Origin: Kingella oralis
GTDB taxonomy: Bacteria; Pseudomonadota; Gammaproteobacteria; Burkholderiales; Neisseriaceae
Direction of reading: 5' to 3'
NCBI GenBank assembly: GCA_905373195.1
Contig: CAJPSG010000058.1
Span: forward strand, 1 to 6,861
Length of the DNA stretch: 6,861 bases
Below, piece after piece: positions 5,720 through 6,861 of this stretch (the first letter of the stretch is position 1; each line of letters opens with the position of its first letter). The translations under genes were made by a program, and so were the position numbers. Below the pieces are notes generated by a model. That model made no database searches and had not been told where the DNA came from. It saw only the letters and a program-made list of their open reading frames with translations.

Positions 5720-5873
5720 AGGCAGCCTGAAAACTAAAATGGAGCGGCAACGGCTCATCGCCAAATGTTTTGTTCAACAGGACTTGACTGATTGGAAAAA
5801 TGTCGGCGAGCTGCCGACGTTCTATCGCTTGCAGGTTTTGCAAAGATCTCAGGCTGCCTATTCATTACAAATG
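5720..5873. repeat. 154-bp tandem repeat, copy 2, DUS-bounded
   Basis: Gap-free second copy of the 5566-5719 unit. It opens with an exact DUS (5720-5731). Its closing DUS (5848-5859) has one mismatch (CTCAGGCTGCCT). A third exact DUS (5874-5885) follows exactly 154 bases after the second, so the array ends at the start of what would be copy 3. The mid-unit hairpin is kept and perfected: GTCGGC (5802-5807) with GCCGAC (5813-5818), where copy 1 has a G-U pair. The unit lies between the convergent 3' ends of trpD and the YidB-like gene. Confidence 0.85.
5755..5865 (-). other. 36-codon open frame inside repeat copy 2
   Basis: ATG at 5865, TGA at 5755-5757. The peptide begins MNRQPEIFAKPASDR, with the RQPE encoded by the DUS. 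Copy 1 has the same frame, ending at a different stop (5607). Past both stops the two frames read on to a shared RAVAAPF-like sequence and TAG. No ribosome site is evident. This looks like a relic of a longer coding sequence or chance; I do not call it a gene. Confidence 0.3.
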
Positions 5874-5885
5874 AGGCAGCCTGAA
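5849..5885 (-). terminator. DUS hairpin after the YidB-like gene
   Basis: TCAGGCTGCCT (5849-5859) pairs with AGGCAGCCTGA (5874-5884) around a 14-base loop, 14 bases past the stop on the minus strand. It doubles as the end of the tandem repeat. No strong U-run follows. Confidence 0.45.
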
Positions 5886-5898
5886 AATTATTTCGCGC

Positions 5899-6309
5899 TT
5901 ATTTCAAAAAGTTTTGCATCACAATGCGGGCGATGTCGTCCAAGCCAAAGCCGTTGGCATCGGCGGCGTTGCCGTTGGGCGTGATGGCGTTGATGATGTT
6001 GGGCAGATATTGCGCCAATAGCTTGCTTGCGCTGCTGGCATCCAAGCCCACTTTGGCGGCGGCTTCGGTTAGATTGCTGCCCAGCGCGTTTTGGATTTGC
6101 GATGCGTCCACGCTGGCGTTGCTGCCTGTACCTATCCAGCTTTGCAGCGCGTCGCCCAAGCCGCCTTGTTGCAATTTGCCCAGCAGCTCGCCCACGTTGC
6201 CGCCGTTTTGTTGCACAAGCTGGCTAACCAGTTGCACGGCTTGATTTTGCTCGCCGTTGCCGCTGATGGCAGAAGTGGCGGCGTTGATAACATTGTCTAA
6301 TAAACTCAT
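5899..6309 (-). CDS. YidB-like (DUF937) family protein
   Basis: This protein has 136 residues; E. coli YidB has 132. It begins with an amphipathic helix (MSLLDNVINAATSAI), then a Gln/Asn-rich helix and a GELLGKLQQGGLGDALQSWIGTG segment (40-62). The last part of that segment, GLGDALQSWIG followed by QIQNALG (71-77), is the family signature. The C-terminal region has YLPNIINAITPNG (101-113). There is no signal peptide or membrane segment, so it is probably cytoplasmic. The function of the family is unknown. The ATG at 6309 has AAGGA at a good distance. A TTG 27 bases upstream is open but unsupported. It has a candidate promoter at 6345-6372, is transcribed alone, and converges on trpD across the tandem repeat. 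Confidence 0.85.
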   Translation of the reverse strand: MSLLDNVINAATSAISGNGEQNQAVQLVSQLVQQNGGNVGELLGKLQQGGLGDALQSWIGTGSNASVDASQIQNALGSNLTEAAAKVGLDASSASKLLAQYLPNIINAITPNGNAADANGFGLDDIARIVMQNFLK

Positions 6310-6344
6310 GATTTTTCCTTTGATGGAGTTGAACAAAGGGCGCG

Positions 6345-6372
6345 ATTGTAGCGGGTTTTGTTGGTTTGTCTA
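6345..6372 (-). promoter_or_regulatory. sigma-70-like promoter of the YidB-like gene
   Basis: Minus strand: -35 TAGACA (6372-6367), 16-base spacer, -10 TACAAT (6350-6345). Each hexamer is one base from consensus. Transcription would start near 6338, about 29 bases before the ATG. Confidence 0.65.
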
Positions 6373-6400
6373 GGAGCTTGGGGTTTGTTTACACATGGAT

Positions 6401-6436
6401 GGCAGCCTGAAACGTGCAATAGCGTTTCAGGCTGCC
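6401..6436. terminator. inverted DUS pair forming a 14-bp hairpin upstream of the YidB-like gene
   Basis: GGCAGCCTGAAACG (6401-6414) pairs with CGTTTCAGGCTGCC (6423-6436) around an 8-base loop. The left DUS has one mismatch (TGGCAGCCTGAA) and the right is exact. There is no U-run on either side. It is the second hairpin in a row after the lipoprotein gene and may back up the first. Confidence 0.45.
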
Positions 6437-6470
6437 TTGGGGGGGTTGACTTTGCCCATGCCAATAAAAG

Positions 6471-6507
6471 GGCAGCCTGAAAAGCGGAGTTGGCTTTTCA
6501 GGCTGCC
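6471..6507 (-). terminator. intrinsic terminator of the small lipoprotein gene
   Basis: GGCAGCCTGAAAAGC (6471-6485) pairs perfectly with GCTTTTCAGGCTGCC (6493-6507) around a 7-base loop. It lies 10 bases past the stop on the minus strand and is followed there by CTTTTATT. A 15-bp stem plus U-rich tail is the best terminator in the window, and it is built from two DUS. Confidence 0.75.
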
Positions 6508-6517
6508 TATTTAGTGA

Positions 6518-6739
6518 TTACTCTGTGGCGTTTTCAATTTTCTCGCCCACATGGGAGATGCCGCGTCCGACTGCGTTGCCGCCTTTTTTCGCGGCTTCTT
6601 GGGTTTTGTCCCAGCCGTGCCCAATGCTGTCGCCCACTTTTTCTACGGTGTTGGCGGTGTCGGTTTTTACGCCGTGCCAAGTGCTAGAACAGGCGGCGAG
6701 CAGGGTGGCGATTAGGGTAAATGCAAATGCTTTTTTCAT
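6518..6739 (-). CDS. small entericidin-like lipoprotein
   Basis: This protein has 73 residues. It has a classic lipoprotein signal (KK, hydrophobic stretch 4-14, lipobox LAAC) with lipidated Cys17. The mature part is short, about 57 residues, rich in Gly, Lys, Thr and Asp, and predicted to be an amphipathic helix. It carries repeated motifs such as VGDSIGHG, KKGGNAVGRG and ISHVGEKI that recall the entericidin family, although it is longer than EcnA/EcnB (about 40-50 residues). The job of this family outside the E. coli toxin/antidote pair is unclear, and there is no second entericidin next to it here. The start at 6739 is set by AAGGA nine bases upstream. An ATG at 6757 would place that site inside the gene. 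It has its own promoter and terminator. Confidence 0.75.
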   Translation of the reverse strand: MKKAFAFTLIATLLAACSSTWHGVKTDTANTVEKVGDSIGHGWDKTQEAAKKGGNAVGRGISHVGEKIENATE

Positions 6740-6795
6740 ATTAGGGTTTCCTTTCATGGGGATGATGAAAACGCACGGCGAACCATGCGGTGGGG

Positions 6796-6801
6796 ATTAT
6801 A
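6796..6801 (-). promoter_or_regulatory. -10 element upstream of the small lipoprotein gene
   Basis: A perfect TATAAT on the minus strand, about 57 bases upstream of the ATG. The -35 region is poor (TTCGGC at 18 bases is the best I see), so strength is uncertain. Confidence 0.5.
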
Positions 6802-6835
6802 GCGGGAAATGGGGTGTTTGCCGAATGGGAGTGTT

Positions 6836-6847
6836 TTCAGGCTGCCT
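6836..6847 (-). repeat. isolated DUS at the right end
   Basis: Exact TTCAGGCTGCCT without an inverted partner inside the window. A partner could lie beyond the right edge. Confidence 0.85.
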
Positions 6848-6861
6848 TAACGCGGGTGCAA

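Noticed and set aside
5549..5764. Minus-strand 71-codon frame across repeat copy 1
   Set aside because: The equivalent frames of the two copies differ at about 12 of 44 residues with few silent changes, so it shows no sign of protein-level constraint.
5566..5885. CRISPR array
   Set aside because: The repeats are 154 bp, contain no unique spacers, and have no cas genes near. The short palindromic pieces are DUS.
5566..5885. Insertion sequence with transposase
   Set aside because: No transposase-like frame and no target duplication that I can see. The unit is too small and its ends are ordinary DUS.
5739..5984. Plus-strand 81-codon frame starting in repeat copy 2
   Set aside because: It begins inside the repeat, runs antisense into the YidB-like gene, has no ribosome site, and differs from copy 1 mostly at non-synonymous positions.

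Overview
The window looks like chromosome of a Neisseriaceae bacterium close to Kingella. The main clue is the 12-mer AGGCAGCCTGAA, or its complement TTCAGGCTGCCT. I count 20 exact copies by eye, plus about ten copies with one or two mismatches. This is the Kingella-type dialect of the neisserial DNA uptake sequence (DUS). The proteins, including a close GmhA match and a DolP/GNA2091-type lipoprotein, fit that family.

Layout. Bases 1-4279 are entirely minus-strand. Read in the direction of transcription they hold rluD (23S rRNA pseudouridine synthase), a 327-base gene-free stretch full of DUS, then a compact run tsaB - yraN - gmhA/diaA - dolP, and finally a membrane-anchored protein of unknown function that runs off the left edge. 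The order yraN - SIS-domain isomerase - dolP is the same as in E. coli. tsaB stands where E. coli has lpoA.

rluD and trpD (plus strand, 4481-5509) are divergent. They share a 201-base spacer with a candidate extended -10 promoter on each strand and a DUS hairpin in the trpD leader. trpD converges on a YidB-like (DUF937) gene on the minus strand. Between their 3' ends lie two tandem copies of a 154-bp repeat, each bounded by DUS in inverted orientation. The repeat is the least explained part of the window. The last complete gene is a small entericidin-like lipoprotein (minus) with its own promoter and a good intrinsic terminator.

The genes are mostly housekeeping: tRNA t6A modification (tsaB), rRNA modification (rluD), LOS heptose synthesis or replication timing (gmhA/diaA), outer-membrane integrity (dolP) and tryptophan synthesis (trpD). 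I see no phage, insertion sequence, CRISPR array, tRNA or rRNA. The unusual content lies in the intergenic regions: DUS pairs reused as terminators, DUS forming stop codons, and the DUS-bounded tandem repeat.
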